A program made the translations under genes and the position numbers. DNA of 64,000 bases from Pseudomonas vancouverensis. GTDB lineage: Bacteria; Pseudomonadota; Gammaproteobacteria; Pseudomonadales; Pseudomonadaceae. This document shows positions 35,682 through 44,195 of the stretch, in pieces. The stretch's first letter is position 1. The number at the start of each line of letters is the position of its first letter. The DNA lies in NCBI RefSeq assembly GCF_004348895.1, contig NZ_RRZK01000009.1, positions 62,001 through 126,000 of the forward strand, written 5' to 3'. The notes under the pieces are model-generated. The model saw only the letters and a list, made by a program, of their open reading frames with translations, searched no databases and was not told the origin of the DNA.

Positions 35682-37286
35682 ATGAATCAGAACCAAACAG
35701 CGGGAAACACTGATTTCGATGTGATCGTGGTCGGTGGTGGCACCAACGGCTTGTCGGCGGCCTGTTATCTGGGCATGGAAGGCAAGAAGGTCTTGGTCTT
35801 GGAGGCGCTGGACAAGGTCGGCGGCATGGCGTCTTCGGGGTACCTGATACCCGAAGCTCCTCAGCATCTGGTTCATCCTTGTGCACTGGACATGATGTCG
35901 ATGCGTGTACACGCACATGTTCCGGCGGAACTGGGACTTGAGCGCCACGGCTTCAAGTCGGTCGAGCTGGCCCCCGGCTACGTGTACCTGCATCCGGACG
36001 GGCAGTCGCTGATTTTCTGGCGTGATCGTGAGAAAACCGCTGCCGAGATCCGCCGCTTCAGTAGCAAGGACGCCGAGGCATTTCTGGCATTCATGAAGGT
36101 AATCGACATGTTCCTCGACATTGCGCTGCCGATGATGCGTGTCGATCCGGCCAAGTCGAATCTGGGTGTCAAATTGAGGATGCTCGGTACCGCGATAAAG
36201 CACAAGGCCTTGAAGCCCGAGCTGATGGCGTTGATGACCGGCTCCGCCCTGCAGGCAGCACGCGAACGCTTCGAACATCCCGTCACCATTTCCGCGATGT
36301 GCGCATTGACGGGGCTGGCCGGTGATATCAGCGCCGATGGCGGTGGGATCTATTACGCCTTGCTGGGGTTCCTGCATCGTTTTGGCGTTGGCCGAGTGAT
36401 CGGTGGCATGCAGCAATTGAGCAATGCCATGCAGTCACGTCTGGAAGAGCTGGGTGGCAAGGTGCTGGTATCGGCCAGCGTCGGTGAAATCGTTGCGAAA
36501 GACGGCCAGATCAAAGGCGTCAAATTGACCGATGGCCGCCAGTTTACCGCCCGGGCCGTGATTGCCGGCTGCCATCCAAAACCGGCGCTGGACATGGTTA
36601 CTCGGGGTGAGATTCCCCAACATTTACTGACACGCATCGCCATGGCTCCAGCGAATGGCAGGGGCTCGGGACCGCTCAAGATCGACGTTGCCTTGCGCGG
36701 GCAGATTTCCGTGCCACGTTATGCCGCAGCGCGTGGGGACGGTGTGGACCTGCGCAAAACCGTTCTTTTGATCGGTACCGAAGAGGCCGTGCTGGAAAAC
36801 TTTGCCGCCTGTGCCCGTGGCGAAGTACCCAAGTTGCCTTACATCACCGTGGCTGCACCGAGCGCCGCCGACCCTTCACAAGCACCGGCGGGCCAGGATG
36901 TGTTGTACATCTATCCGCCGGTCATGCCGGTGAACCCCAACGAGGGCTGGGATGCATTGCGTGAGCGGGTGGCGGATCAGGTGCAGGCGCAGTTGTACGA
37001 CTATATCGATGGGATAGAGGGGCAGGTGATTGGCCGTCGCATCGAGGCCGCCCCGGATTTCACTGCGCGCTTGAACACCGTCAATGGCTGCGTAGTGCAC
37101 ATCGACACCACGTCGATGCGCTCAAGCACCATGCGTCCGGCTTATGGCTTGGGTGGTGATACCTTGCCGGTGGCAGGGTTGTACCTGGGCAGTGCGGGCA
37201 TTCATCCGGGTGGCGGTGTAAACGGCATGGCCGGTCGACTGGCAGCCAAGCGAGTCAGCAAATACCTGAGTAAAAAGGGCAACTGA
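35682..37286 (+). CDS. FAD-dependent oxidoreductase, phytoene desaturase/dehydrogenase-like
   Basis: A 534-aa protein with an N-terminal FAD Rossmann motif (DVIVVGGGTNGLSAACYL and EGKKVLVLEALDKVGG) and the C-terminal FAD segment GLYLGSAGIHPGGGVNGMAG that marks the carotenoid/phytoene desaturase-like branch. Such enzymes desaturate or oxidise isoprenoid substrates. In a diterpenoid cluster, dehydrogenation of a non-aromatic abietane ring is an attractive idea (inference). The ATG at 35682 has GGAAG six bases upstream; another in-frame ATG lies at 35661. It is followed by a strong terminator. Confidence 0.85.
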   Translation: MNQNQTAGNTDFDVIVVGGGTNGLSAACYLGMEGKKVLVLEALDKVGGMASSGYLIPEAPQHLVHPCALDMMSMRVHAHVPAELGLERHGFKSVELAPGYVYLHPDGQSLIFWRDREKTAAEIRRFSSKDAEAFLAFMKVIDMFLDIALPMMRVDPAKSNLGVKLRMLGTAIKHKALKPELMALMTGSALQAARERFEHPVTISAMCALTGLAGDISADGGGIYYALLGFLHRFGVGRVIGGMQQLSNAMQSRLEELGGKVLVSASVGEIVAKDGQIKGVKLTDGRQFTARAVIAGCHPKPALDMVTRGEIPQHLLTRIAMAPANGRGSGPLKIDVALRGQISVPRYAAARGDGVDLRKTVLLIGTEEAVLENFAACARGEVPKLPYITVAAPSAADPSQAPAGQDVLYIYPPVMPVNPNEGWDALRERVADQVQAQLYDYIDGIEGQVIGRRIEAAPDFTARLNTVNGCVVHIDTTSMRSSTMRPAYGLGGDTLPVAGLYLGSAGIHPGGGVNGMAGRLAAKRVSKYLSKKGN

Positions 37287-37321
37287 GCAGGCCTGCCCAC
37301 ACACCGATTTTGTTTAGTACC

Positions 37322-37359
37322 ACGCCGACAGCCGCTAAGTGTTGTCGGCGTTTTTTTTT
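37322..37359 (+). terminator. Rho-independent terminator
   Basis: ACGCCGACA (37322-37330) pairs with TGTCGGCGT (37343-37351) and the T run continues to 37359. It ends the plus-strand operon that closes with the FAD oxidoreductase. It lies inside the last codons of the convergent TetR gene, whose C-terminal residues are encoded by it. Confidence 0.85.
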
Positions 37360-38033
37360 GCGCCCAGGGAAATGCTGGCCAGGACAAAGTCTGCCGAGTA
37401 TTGGCGCCACGTGGCCATGCCTTCCGCGGAGTCAGTATCCAACCCTGCGAGCGCCGACATCGAGTAGCGGTTGGTGAACCAACCGGTAGTGACCAGCGAA
37501 GCGCTGGCCAGCAGTAGCCTCGGGTTGATATCCGCACGAAAGTCGCCGCTGGCGGCCCCGCGCAGCAGAATCCCATCGAGTTTGTTGATCAACGCGGGGG
37601 CCATTTCCAGAAAATGATTGCGAGGCGTCTGGTGCGCGTCGTGATAACGGATGCCTTCCAGCGCGAGGCTACCGAGGAAGGGGTCGAAGCGATATTGGTC
37701 GAAGAAATGATTGAGCACGGTCCGCATTGCTTGCGGTGGGGCCAGTTCTTCTACCTTCAGGTTGACCAGCTCCGACATGATGTTGCTCGAGGACTCATCC
37801 AGCACCGCCACGAACAAACCTTCCTTCGAGCCATAGTAGTGGTAGACCAGCTGCTTGGTGACGCCGGCTTCACGGGCGATCTCTTCCACTCGCGCACCGG
37901 CCAGTCCCTTCCTGGCGAACTCCACGCGCGCGGCCGCGAGCAGGCGATTCATGGTGTTGCGCTTGCCCTGTTCGCCACCTTCTCCGGCCTTTACCGCCAC
38001 CTCGTACTCCTCATGCCTGATGGGTTCTGACAA
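37335..38033 (-). CDS. TetR/AcrR-family transcriptional regulator
   Basis: A 232-aa protein. Its HTH region is RLLAAARVEFARKGLAGARV, EEIAREAGVTKQLVYHYYGS and KEGLFVAVLDESS, at about residues 28-78. A 27-residue charged N-terminal extension precedes it. It is divergent from the P450 operon at 38183, and a perfect 29-base inverted repeat lies in the gap, 29 bases upstream of its start. Control of the P450 operon and of itself is likely. Its 3' end contains the terminator of the convergent operon. The dit clusters carry TetR genes, but I cannot assign a letter. Confidence 0.9.
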   Translation of the reverse strand: MSEPIRHEEYEVAVKAGEGGEQGKRNTMNRLLAAARVEFARKGLAGARVEEIAREAGVTKQLVYHYYGSKEGLFVAVLDESSSNIMSELVNLKVEELAPPQAMRTVLNHFFDQYRFDPFLGSLALEGIRYHDAHQTPRNHFLEMAPALINKLDGILLRGAASGDFRADINPRLLLASASLVTTGWFTNRYSMSALAGLDTDSAEGMATWRQYSADFVLASISLGAKKNADNT

Positions 38034-38061
38034 TTCACACTTTGAAGCATTTTACCGGTGG

Positions 38062-38090
38062 GCTTCGTTTGACCCCGAGTCAAACGAAGC
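38062..38090. promoter_or_regulatory. Perfect inverted-repeat operator, TetR/P450 divergent region
   Basis: Twelve-base arms GCTTCGTTTGAC (38062-38073) and GTCAAACGAAGC (38079-38090) are exact complements around CCCGA. There is no T run, and the site lies between two divergent starts, so it is an operator rather than a terminator. The best candidate ligand is the TetR protein encoded 29 bases away. Confidence 0.8.
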
Positions 38091-38182
38091 GGGCCACCTG
38101 TGCCGACACAACCGCATACCATAGATCGGCAGCCGGGCAATCTTGGTGTGCAAGCAGAAGAAAAACAAGACAGGAGATCCTG

Positions 38183-39460
38183 ATGAGCAACGAAAGCGCA
38201 GCACTGGACCTGGCAACCGCCTATTCCGCGGTATCGGAAATGTATCGTGGCACCGACCTCGATATTCACGCGGTGTGCCGCCAACAGCGCTTGAAGTCGC
38301 CGATCTATGAGGGCGATTTCATCACTCAATTCGGTGTCCCGACCAATGCCGGTACCCAGCAGGGCACTCGCCCGACCTACGCCTTGTTCAAATATCAGGA
38401 CGTGATGGCTGTTCTGCGCGATGGCGCGACTTACACCAGCGGTTTCATTGCCGAAGGCCTCGGCGCGTTTTTCGATGGTCTGATCATCCTGGCCATGGAC
38501 GGCGACGAGCACCGCAAGGTACGTGCCTTGCTGCAACCGGCGTTCATGCCGGACACCGTGAACAAATGGCGCCCGCAAATCGACCAGGTGATTCGCGAAG
38601 AATACATCCAGCCGATGCTGCCCGCGAAGAAGGCCGACCTGATGAAGTTCGGCCTGGAACTGCCGATTCGTGTCATGTACGCCTTGATGGGTTTTCCTTC
38701 GGACGAACCGTCCAAATACAAGCAATACGCCGCCTGGGCATTGGCGATTGTCGGTGGCAACCAGATCGATCCGGACAAAATGGTCGAGGCGCGGCGTCAG
38801 GCCGGTATCGCCGTCAAAGGTTTGTATGACGCCCTGGAAGAAGTCGTGGTGCAACGTCGTGCCGATGGCAGCCAGGGTGACGACGTGATCGGCCGCTTGC
38901 TGCGCGCCGAATACGAAGGCCGCACGCTGGATGACCACGAAGTCATCACCTTCACCCGCTCATTGCTGCCGGCTGCTGGCGAAACCACCACGCGTATGTT
39001 CGGTTCGGTCATGACGCTGCTACTCACTACGCCCGGATTGCTGGATCGGGTGAAAGCCGATCGATCGCTGATCGGCAAGTTGATGGACGAAACCACGCGC
39101 TTTGAGCCGGTGGCCACCTTCAAGGTGCGCGAGACCGCCAAGGAAGTGGAGTTTCATGGTGTGAAGATTCCCAAGGGTTCTTTCGTCCAATGCATGGTGG
39201 TCTCTGCCAACCGTGACGAAGACGCCTTCGAAAACCCGGATGTCTTTGACATTGACCGTAAACCAAAGCCGTCCTTCGGTTTCGGTTTCGGCCCGCACAT
39301 GTGCATCGGCCAGTTCGTTGCCAAGGTTGAAATCAGTTGCGCGGTCAACGCGATTCTCGACCTGTTCCCCAACTTGCGTCTCGACCCGAACGAACCTGTA
39401 CCGCAGATCGCCGGGGCACAGCTGCGTGGGGTTTCCAAACTGCCAGTGATCTGGGACTGA
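38183..39460 (+). CDS. Cytochrome P450, probably CYP226-like (DitQ/DitU type)
   Basis: A 425-aa soluble P450. The haem loop FGFGFGPHMCIGQFVAKVE gives Cys374 as the thiolate, the ExxR motif is in DETTRFEP, and helix I reads LLPAAGETTTRMF with Glu where most P450s have Asp. CYP226A enzymes DitQ and DitU oxidise dehydroabietic and abietic acid at C7 (known in BKME-9 and LB400). The cluster setting and the second, unrelated P450 make this the best candidate for that role, but I cannot tell Q from U. The ATG at 38183 has CAGGAG upstream. It leads an operon with a 343-aa unknown, an SDR, an MFS permease and an NTF2-like protein. Confidence 0.88.
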   Translation: MSNESAALDLATAYSAVSEMYRGTDLDIHAVCRQQRLKSPIYEGDFITQFGVPTNAGTQQGTRPTYALFKYQDVMAVLRDGATYTSGFIAEGLGAFFDGLIILAMDGDEHRKVRALLQPAFMPDTVNKWRPQIDQVIREEYIQPMLPAKKADLMKFGLELPIRVMYALMGFPSDEPSKYKQYAAWALAIVGGNQIDPDKMVEARRQAGIAVKGLYDALEEVVVQRRADGSQGDDVIGRLLRAEYEGRTLDDHEVITFTRSLLPAAGETTTRMFGSVMTLLLTTPGLLDRVKADRSLIGKLMDETTRFEPVATFKVRETAKEVEFHGVKIPKGSFVQCMVVSANRDEDAFENPDVFDIDRKPKPSFGFGFGPHMCIGQFVAKVEISCAVNAILDLFPNLRLDPNEPVPQIAGAQLRGVSKLPVIWD

Positions 39461-39511
39461 GCCGGATTACAGCACCGTTTCCAAGCCTCAACAAAAACAA
39501 CAGAGGGCACT

Positions 39512-40543
39512 ATGAGAACGTTCAAAACCATTCCAGAGCGCGGTGATTTCGGCTTTCAACAACTGGTCGGGCCGCACAAAGTGACCGGCGCCTCGATGTC
39601 GGCCGAGCGCGGCTTCTTTGGCCTGCACCTGAGCAAGAGTTCGCCGTTCGGATCGGTGCGCGACGAGCAGGGCAACATTTATTCATTCGTCCGCTCGCTG
39701 ATGGCGCCCAATGGCACGCCAAATCCGACCAAATTCTTTTACCTGAACAACCACGTCGACAACGTCAACCTGCGCATGGACCACGAAAAAATGGCCAGGC
39801 AAGCGCTGACTCCCTTGCCGGTGCACAGCCTGGAAGGTGATACCGCACGCTGGGCCAGTCAGCCGGGTGAGGCCGGAAACGCCTGGGAGATCACCGCCAG
39901 CAGTGAACGCCTGACCTGGAAAGAAGAGGGTCTGTTTCACCTCGAAGGTCGCCTGCTGGGCCCGGGACTTCAGTGGTACTTGCCGGGCGTGGAGTGGGGC
40001 ACCTTCTACGTTTCGCAACTGTGGGACATCGCCGGTGTGTGCGAAGGGCGCCCGGTAAAAGGTGCCATGGCCCTGGACCAGTTCTACATGGCTGAAGGTG
40101 GCGCCATCCACTTCAAGAAAGACCTGGTGGTGAACAACAACAAGCACGTGATCTGGTGGTCCTTTGTCACCGTCTACAAGGACGGCACCTGGGATACCGG
40201 CTCCTTCATGGTGGGTCACGACCACCTGGGCTACGCCATTTTCAACAATGAAAAAGGCGAAGTGCGGGTCACCACCGATATCGAAGGGCAAACCGAACAC
40301 AAGGACGGCAGCTACTTCCTGAAGTCCGCGAAAATCGTGCTTGAAGGCAAGGAAGAGTGGGAGTTCTTGCCGGACGAGAAGGGCGAGATGATCGACTTTG
40401 TCGGCGGTTTCCCGATCACCGCGCAGCAAGAAGGGCGCTGGCGTCGGGTGGGTGATACCCGCGAGCCGTCGCACTGGCTGGGTTGGGGTGAGTCGGATCG
40501 GCGTAACGGTTCGGCGCGCAACGTACCCGGTAAAGACCTCTGA
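39512..40543 (+). CDS. Conserved-looking protein of unknown function, P450-linked
   Basis: A 343-aa soluble protein 51 bases after the P450, with AGAGGGC before its ATG. There is no signal peptide or membrane segment. The sequence is rich in aromatic and Gly residues and has many predicted beta strands (WYLPGVEWGTFYVSQLW, HVIWWSFVTVYKDGTWDTG, GHDHLGYAIFNNEKGEV). This recalls the lipocalin-like domains of AttH/CrtC (carotenoid hydratase)-type proteins, but the likeness is weak and I do not claim it. The position suggests a step acting on, or binding, the same terpenoid as the P450. Confidence 0.78.
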   Translation: MRTFKTIPERGDFGFQQLVGPHKVTGASMSAERGFFGLHLSKSSPFGSVRDEQGNIYSFVRSLMAPNGTPNPTKFFYLNNHVDNVNLRMDHEKMARQALTPLPVHSLEGDTARWASQPGEAGNAWEITASSERLTWKEEGLFHLEGRLLGPGLQWYLPGVEWGTFYVSQLWDIAGVCEGRPVKGAMALDQFYMAEGGAIHFKKDLVVNNNKHVIWWSFVTVYKDGTWDTGSFMVGHDHLGYAIFNNEKGEVRVTTDIEGQTEHKDGSYFLKSAKIVLEGKEEWEFLPDEKGEMIDFVGGFPITAQQEGRWRRVGDTREPSHWLGWGESDRRNGSARNVPGKDL

Positions 40544-40568
40544 TCTCCGAGGAAACCTGAACGCCGTC

Positions 40569-40660
40569 TGTAGGAGCGAGCTTGCTCGCGATGAATCTGA
40601 GAGCGCCGCTGGTCATCTGACATGTCGCCCACGCCCATCGCTAGCAAGTTCGGTCCTACG
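40569..40660. repeat. REP pair (REPIN) of Pseudomonas type
   Basis: The left element TGTAGGAGCGAGC plus TTGCTCGCGATG (40569-40593) and an inverted partner CATCGCTAGCAAG plus TTCGGTCCTACG (40636-40660) face each other across about 42 bases. GAGCGAGCTTGCTCGCG-type palindromes are the common REP of fluorescent pseudomonads. It lies between two genes of the same operon and may stabilise or end the transcript. Confidence 0.8.
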
Positions 40661-40714
40661 GAGATTTCGCGTTGCATCAGTAGCCTCTACTAATAACAAC
40701 AATGAGGAACCGCG

Positions 40715-41503
40715 ATGAAATTCCGTGACAAAGTAGTGCTGGTCACCGGTGCCGGTCGAGGCATGGGACGTGCCATCGCTCTGGCCTATGCCCGAGAGGG
40801 CGCCAAGGTCGTGGTATCGGCACGCACCGCTCGATATGGCGAAGAAACCATCGAACAAATCAAGGTACTGGGCGCTCAAGCCTGCCTGGTCGGCGGCGAT
40901 ATCGCCGATCGCGATGCGATCAAGGCGATGGTACAGGGTGGCATCGAGCACTTTGGCGGCCTGGATATCGTGGTGCATTGCGCCGCTGACACCAGTCACG
41001 GACTGATCGCTGAAATGGCCGACGATACCTTCGACCATATCGTTCGCAGCAACATTCAATCGCTGTTCTGGCTGGCCAAGGACAGTGCACCGTACCTTTC
41101 CAAGGCTGTCGACAAAGGCCGGTTGATCTTCATTTCTTCCGGCGAAGCCAACCGCAAATACACACCACGCTTGATTGCCTACGGTTCCAGCAAAGCCTTC
41201 ATGAATGCATTCGCTCGTGGGCTGGCGGTGGAATTTGGTGCGATGAACATCCTGGTTAATGTCGTGGAGCCCGGGCTTATCGGCACAGACCACATGCTGG
41301 AAACCCTGGGTAACGAACTGCCGCATAAACTTGCTGCACATTTCCCGGTAGGGCGTTTGGGGGAGTCTGCGGACATTGCCAATGCCGTGTTGTTTTTGAG
41401 CTCCAACGAGGCTTCGTACATCACCGGTACTTCGCTGCTGGTGGACGGTGGCGCCACGATGATCGCGCTGCCAAAAGTCGAAGAAATCCTCAAGGGCCAA
41501 TAA
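40715..41503 (+). CDS. SDR family oxidoreductase
   Basis: A 262-aa classical SDR with TGAGRGMG, ISSGEAN (Ser) and YGSSKAF (Tyr, Lys), ending YITGTSLLVDGGA. The ribosome site AATGAGGAA precedes the ATG. It lies downstream of the P450 and the 343-aa protein, separated by the REP pair. Oxidation of the 7-hydroxyl made by the P450 to the 7-oxo compound is a natural guess (inference): 7-hydroxy- and 7-oxo-dehydroabietate are known to interconvert in this pathway. Confidence 0.87.
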   Translation: MKFRDKVVLVTGAGRGMGRAIALAYAREGAKVVVSARTARYGEETIEQIKVLGAQACLVGGDIADRDAIKAMVQGGIEHFGGLDIVVHCAADTSHGLIAEMADDTFDHIVRSNIQSLFWLAKDSAPYLSKAVDKGRLIFISSGEANRKYTPRLIAYGSSKAFMNAFARGLAVEFGAMNILVNVVEPGLIGTDHMLETLGNELPHKLAAHFPVGRLGESADIANAVLFLSSNEASYITGTSLLVDGGATMIALPKVEEILKGQ

Positions 41504-41548
41504 ATCATGTCGCGTGGCCGTGAAGGCGGCTGCACCAGGAGTCAGGTC

Positions 41549-42850
41549 ATGACAACTGAACAACACAACGGCAATGCAAGGGCGCTTGGGGGTAATAACT
41601 TCTCTGAGTTCAAGCGTGGCTGGCATGTGGTACTACTGGGGCTGTTCGGCATTTGCACCAGCATAACGGCTGCCCTGCTGTATGCCTTCGGAACCCTGGT
41701 CATTCCGCTGGAACAGGCTTTTGGCTGGAGCCGGGGTGACTTGCAGGCATCGATCACCTTTCTGTTCGCCGGCGTGGCGATTTCCACGCAATTGGTCGGG
41801 CCGCTCTATCGTCGCTACGGCTTGCGCCGCGTGGCGATCGTGTCGATCGTACTGCAGATCATCGGCTACTTCGCGATCACTCGAATTCAGGGTTCGATTG
41901 GCTGGTTGTACCTGGCGTTTTTTGCGATGCCGATAGTGTGTGCGGGGACCATTGCGATTACCTGGACGCAGCTGGTCAATTTCTGGTTCGAGCGTAATCG
42001 TGGCCTGGCATTGGCAGTAATCCTGTGTGGCACGGGGTTGATGGCGATGATCCTGCCGCCGCTGTTGTCGCGACTGATTGCTGCCTACGGCTGGCAAGCC
42101 GGTTTCATTGCCCTGGGTGCGATGCCGTTGCTGTTCACGCTGCCGCTGTCATTGATGTGGTTGCGCATGCCAGCGCAGGCCGTCCGCTCCGATTCGACGG
42201 TGCAGGAGGCGCTTCCCGAGCTGAGCGGCATGTCTTTCAAACAGGCGTTGCGTTCGGGCACCTACTGGGGCTTTAACGTCGCCCTGATTTTATCGGTGTC
42301 GTTGACCGTGGGTATGGTCACCAATATGGTGCCGATGCTGCAAAGCAAGGGCCTGAGTGCTCAGGAAGCCAGTCAGATTTTCAGTACGTTCGGCATTTCC
42401 ATCATCGGTGGGCGCTTGTTGGTGGGCTATCTGTTGGACCGCTATTCGCCTTCTGTGGTCGCGGCCGTGAGCCTGGCGCTACCCGCGTTGGGTTGTGCCA
42501 TCTTTCTTTTCGGGGGCGCTCAGAACATCCCGTTGCTGGTGCTCGCCACCTTGTGCATTGGCGCCAGTGCCGGGGCCGAGTTCGATCTGGCGGCATTCCT
42601 GATGGCACGGTATTTCGGCCTGAAAGACTACGCGCGAATCTTCGGTTTGCACTTGTGCCTGATCACAGTTGTTTCCGGGTTGGTGCCCATGCTGTTCGGT
42701 CATCTTTATGACGTGTACGGCAGCTACTCGGCGGTGCTGGTGTGTTGTTTCTGCTGCGCCATCATCGGCCCGACCATTCTGCTGTGGCTGAAGATGGAGC
42801 CGGCTTTTCTGGCTCGACAACAAGCCCTGCAAACACAGCAACACGCCTGA
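41549..42850 (+). CDS. MFS transporter (monocarboxylate/oxalate-formate antiporter-like)
   Basis: A 433-aa, 12-helix permease. The family loop motif appears as YRRYGLRRVAIV after helix 2, with WFERNRGLALAVILCGTG between helices. It is clearly related to the MFS protein at 45799 (shared FKRGWHVVLL/FRQGWKILIL opening, FGWS, QLVNFWFERNRG/QLISLWFDRNRG). The ATG at 41549 follows AGGAG by seven bases; an in-frame ATG at 41507 lacks such a site. Uptake of resin acid or a carboxylate intermediate across the inner membrane is inferred. Confidence 0.9.
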   Translation: MTTEQHNGNARALGGNNFSEFKRGWHVVLLGLFGICTSITAALLYAFGTLVIPLEQAFGWSRGDLQASITFLFAGVAISTQLVGPLYRRYGLRRVAIVSIVLQIIGYFAITRIQGSIGWLYLAFFAMPIVCAGTIAITWTQLVNFWFERNRGLALAVILCGTGLMAMILPPLLSRLIAAYGWQAGFIALGAMPLLFTLPLSLMWLRMPAQAVRSDSTVQEALPELSGMSFKQALRSGTYWGFNVALILSVSLTVGMVTNMVPMLQSKGLSAQEASQIFSTFGISIIGGRLLVGYLLDRYSPSVVAAVSLALPALGCAIFLFGGAQNIPLLVLATLCIGASAGAEFDLAAFLMARYFGLKDYARIFGLHLCLITVVSGLVPMLFGHLYDVYGSYSAVLVCCFCCAIIGPTILLWLKMEPAFLARQQALQTQQHA

Positions 42851-42874
42851 ACCTTATCCGAGGATGAATGTGCA

Positions 42875-43225
42875 ATGAGCATGGACAAACACGCAATCGA
42901 ACACTTCCTGCACGGTCAGATCGACTGTTGGAACCGGGGTGACAAAGAAGGTTTTTTCGCGCACTACCGCAGCGTATCGAGCAATGGCCTGAGTATCGAA
43001 TACGTGGGCAAGCCACAGCACGATGCCTGGCAGGTTCTGGAAGGGATGTGGGCGCAGCAGCAACCGAAGATTCGCGTCGAAGTGCGCCAATGTATCGTCA
43101 ATGGCAATGAAGCGGCGTGTCATCACCTGAATGCTTTTCGCGAGCAGGAAGGTGGCATCGAGACAATTGAGTTGTATCGGTTCGAGGAAGGGAAGTTGTT
43201 TGTGAGGTACTTCATTAACCTGTAA
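42875..43225 (+). CDS. NTF2-like (SnoaL-type) nuclear transport factor 2 domain protein
   Basis: A 116-aa protein of NTF2-like alpha+beta barrel character: the opening helix IEHFLHGQIDCWNRGDKEGF, then alternating strands ending TIELYRFEEGKLFVRYFINL. Such small folds serve as ketosteroid isomerases, dehydratases or hydrolases. GAGGATG lies upstream. It is the last gene of the second P450 operon and is convergent with the SDR at 43285, with a hairpin between. An isomerase or dehydratase role on a cyclic terpenoid is plausible, not shown. Confidence 0.8.
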   Translation: MSMDKHAIEHFLHGQIDCWNRGDKEGFFAHYRSVSSNGLSIEYVGKPQHDAWQVLEGMWAQQQPKIRVEVRQCIVNGNEAACHHLNAFREQEGGIETIELYRFEEGKLFVRYFINL

Positions 43226-43244
43226 GTGTTGAAGCCTTGATGCG

Positions 43245-43273
43245 AACAGCGCAGGCGCGATGCTTGCGCTGTT
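43245..43273. terminator. Bidirectional hairpin between convergent genes
   Basis: AACAGCGCAGGC (43245-43256) pairs with GCTTGCGCTGTT (43262-43273), with one wobble, around loop GCGAT. It lies between the NTF2-like and SDR stops. There is no T run; terminator inferred from position. Confidence 0.55.
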
Positions 43274-43284
43274 GGTAAGGATGG

Positions 43285-44118
43285 CTATACACCATCGGTG
43301 GAGAAGGACAGGTGGCGCCAGAGTTCGATTTCAGCAAGCATTTTGTTGAGCTTTTCGCTCACTTGCTGGTAGGCGTCTGAGCCTGCCAGGTAGCGCAACG
43401 GTGGATGCTCGCTGTTGGCCAGGTGCACCAGCGCTTCGCCCAGTTTTGCCGGGTTGCCGGTTTGCTGGTGGTTGTAGGCGGCCGACGCGTTTTTGATCTT
43501 GGCAGTGAAGGCTGCGTAATCTTCAAGTCCCCGTGTGCCAAAGATCGCGGAGCTGGGGTCGAGGAAGTCGGTACGGAATACGCCGGGCTCCACCAGCGTC
43601 ACCTTGATACCGAACTGAGCCACTTCCTGGGCAAGCGATTCGGAAAAACCCTCTACGGCAAATTTAGACGCGCAATACAGTGCCGCTCCGCCCATCCCCA
43701 CCACACCGCCCATCGACGACACATTGAAGACGTGACCGCTTCGCTGCCGGCGCATGACGGGCAATACCGCGCGGCAGACGTTAAACACCCCGAACACGTT
43801 GGTTGCAAATTGCTGGTCGGCTTCACTGGCGAGATTGTCTTCAAAGGGTGCCAGTTGGCCGTAGCCGGCATTGTTGACCAGCACATCGATTCGACCGAAG
43901 CGTTCCACCGCGGACTCTACGGCACCCAGTGCCTGGGCCCCGTCGGTCACGTCGAGTGCCACGGCCAGTACACGGTCGCCGTATTCGGAAAAGATGCTGT
44001 GCAGTGATTCGACGCGTCTTGCGCTGACCACAACCTTGTCCCCGTCGTCCAGGGCGGCTTTGGCAATGGCGGCGCCCAGGCCTCGGGCCGCACCGGTGAC
44101 AAACCAGACTTTATTCAT
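43285..44118 (-). CDS. SDR family oxidoreductase
   Basis: A 277-aa SDR of the extended-loop type resembling bacterial 3-oxoacyl/sterol-dehydrogenase-like SDRs: TGAARGLG, NNAGYG, VSSMGG and YCASKFAVEGFSE with the catalytic triad intact. The C-terminus is longer than in the classical type and lacks the DGG ending. Last gene of the minus-strand run MFS, ferredoxin, reductase, SDR. Substrate unknown. The ATG at 44118 is clear, though a strong ribosome site is not obvious. Confidence 0.87.
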   Translation of the reverse strand: MNKVWFVTGAARGLGAAIAKAALDDGDKVVVSARRVESLHSIFSEYGDRVLAVALDVTDGAQALGAVESAVERFGRIDVLVNNAGYGQLAPFEDNLASEADQQFATNVFGVFNVCRAVLPVMRRQRSGHVFNVSSMGGVVGMGGAALYCASKFAVEGFSESLAQEVAQFGIKVTLVEPGVFRTDFLDPSSAIFGTRGLEDYAAFTAKIKNASAAYNHQQTGNPAKLGEALVHLANSEHPPLRYLAGSDAYQQVSEKLNKMLAEIELWRHLSFSTDGV

Positions 44119-44195
44119 TGCATGGCTCCAGTCATTGCATGAAAAAGCCGCACTCAGTGCAGGGTGCGGCTATGGGTGTGGAGGGGGCGTGGGAG

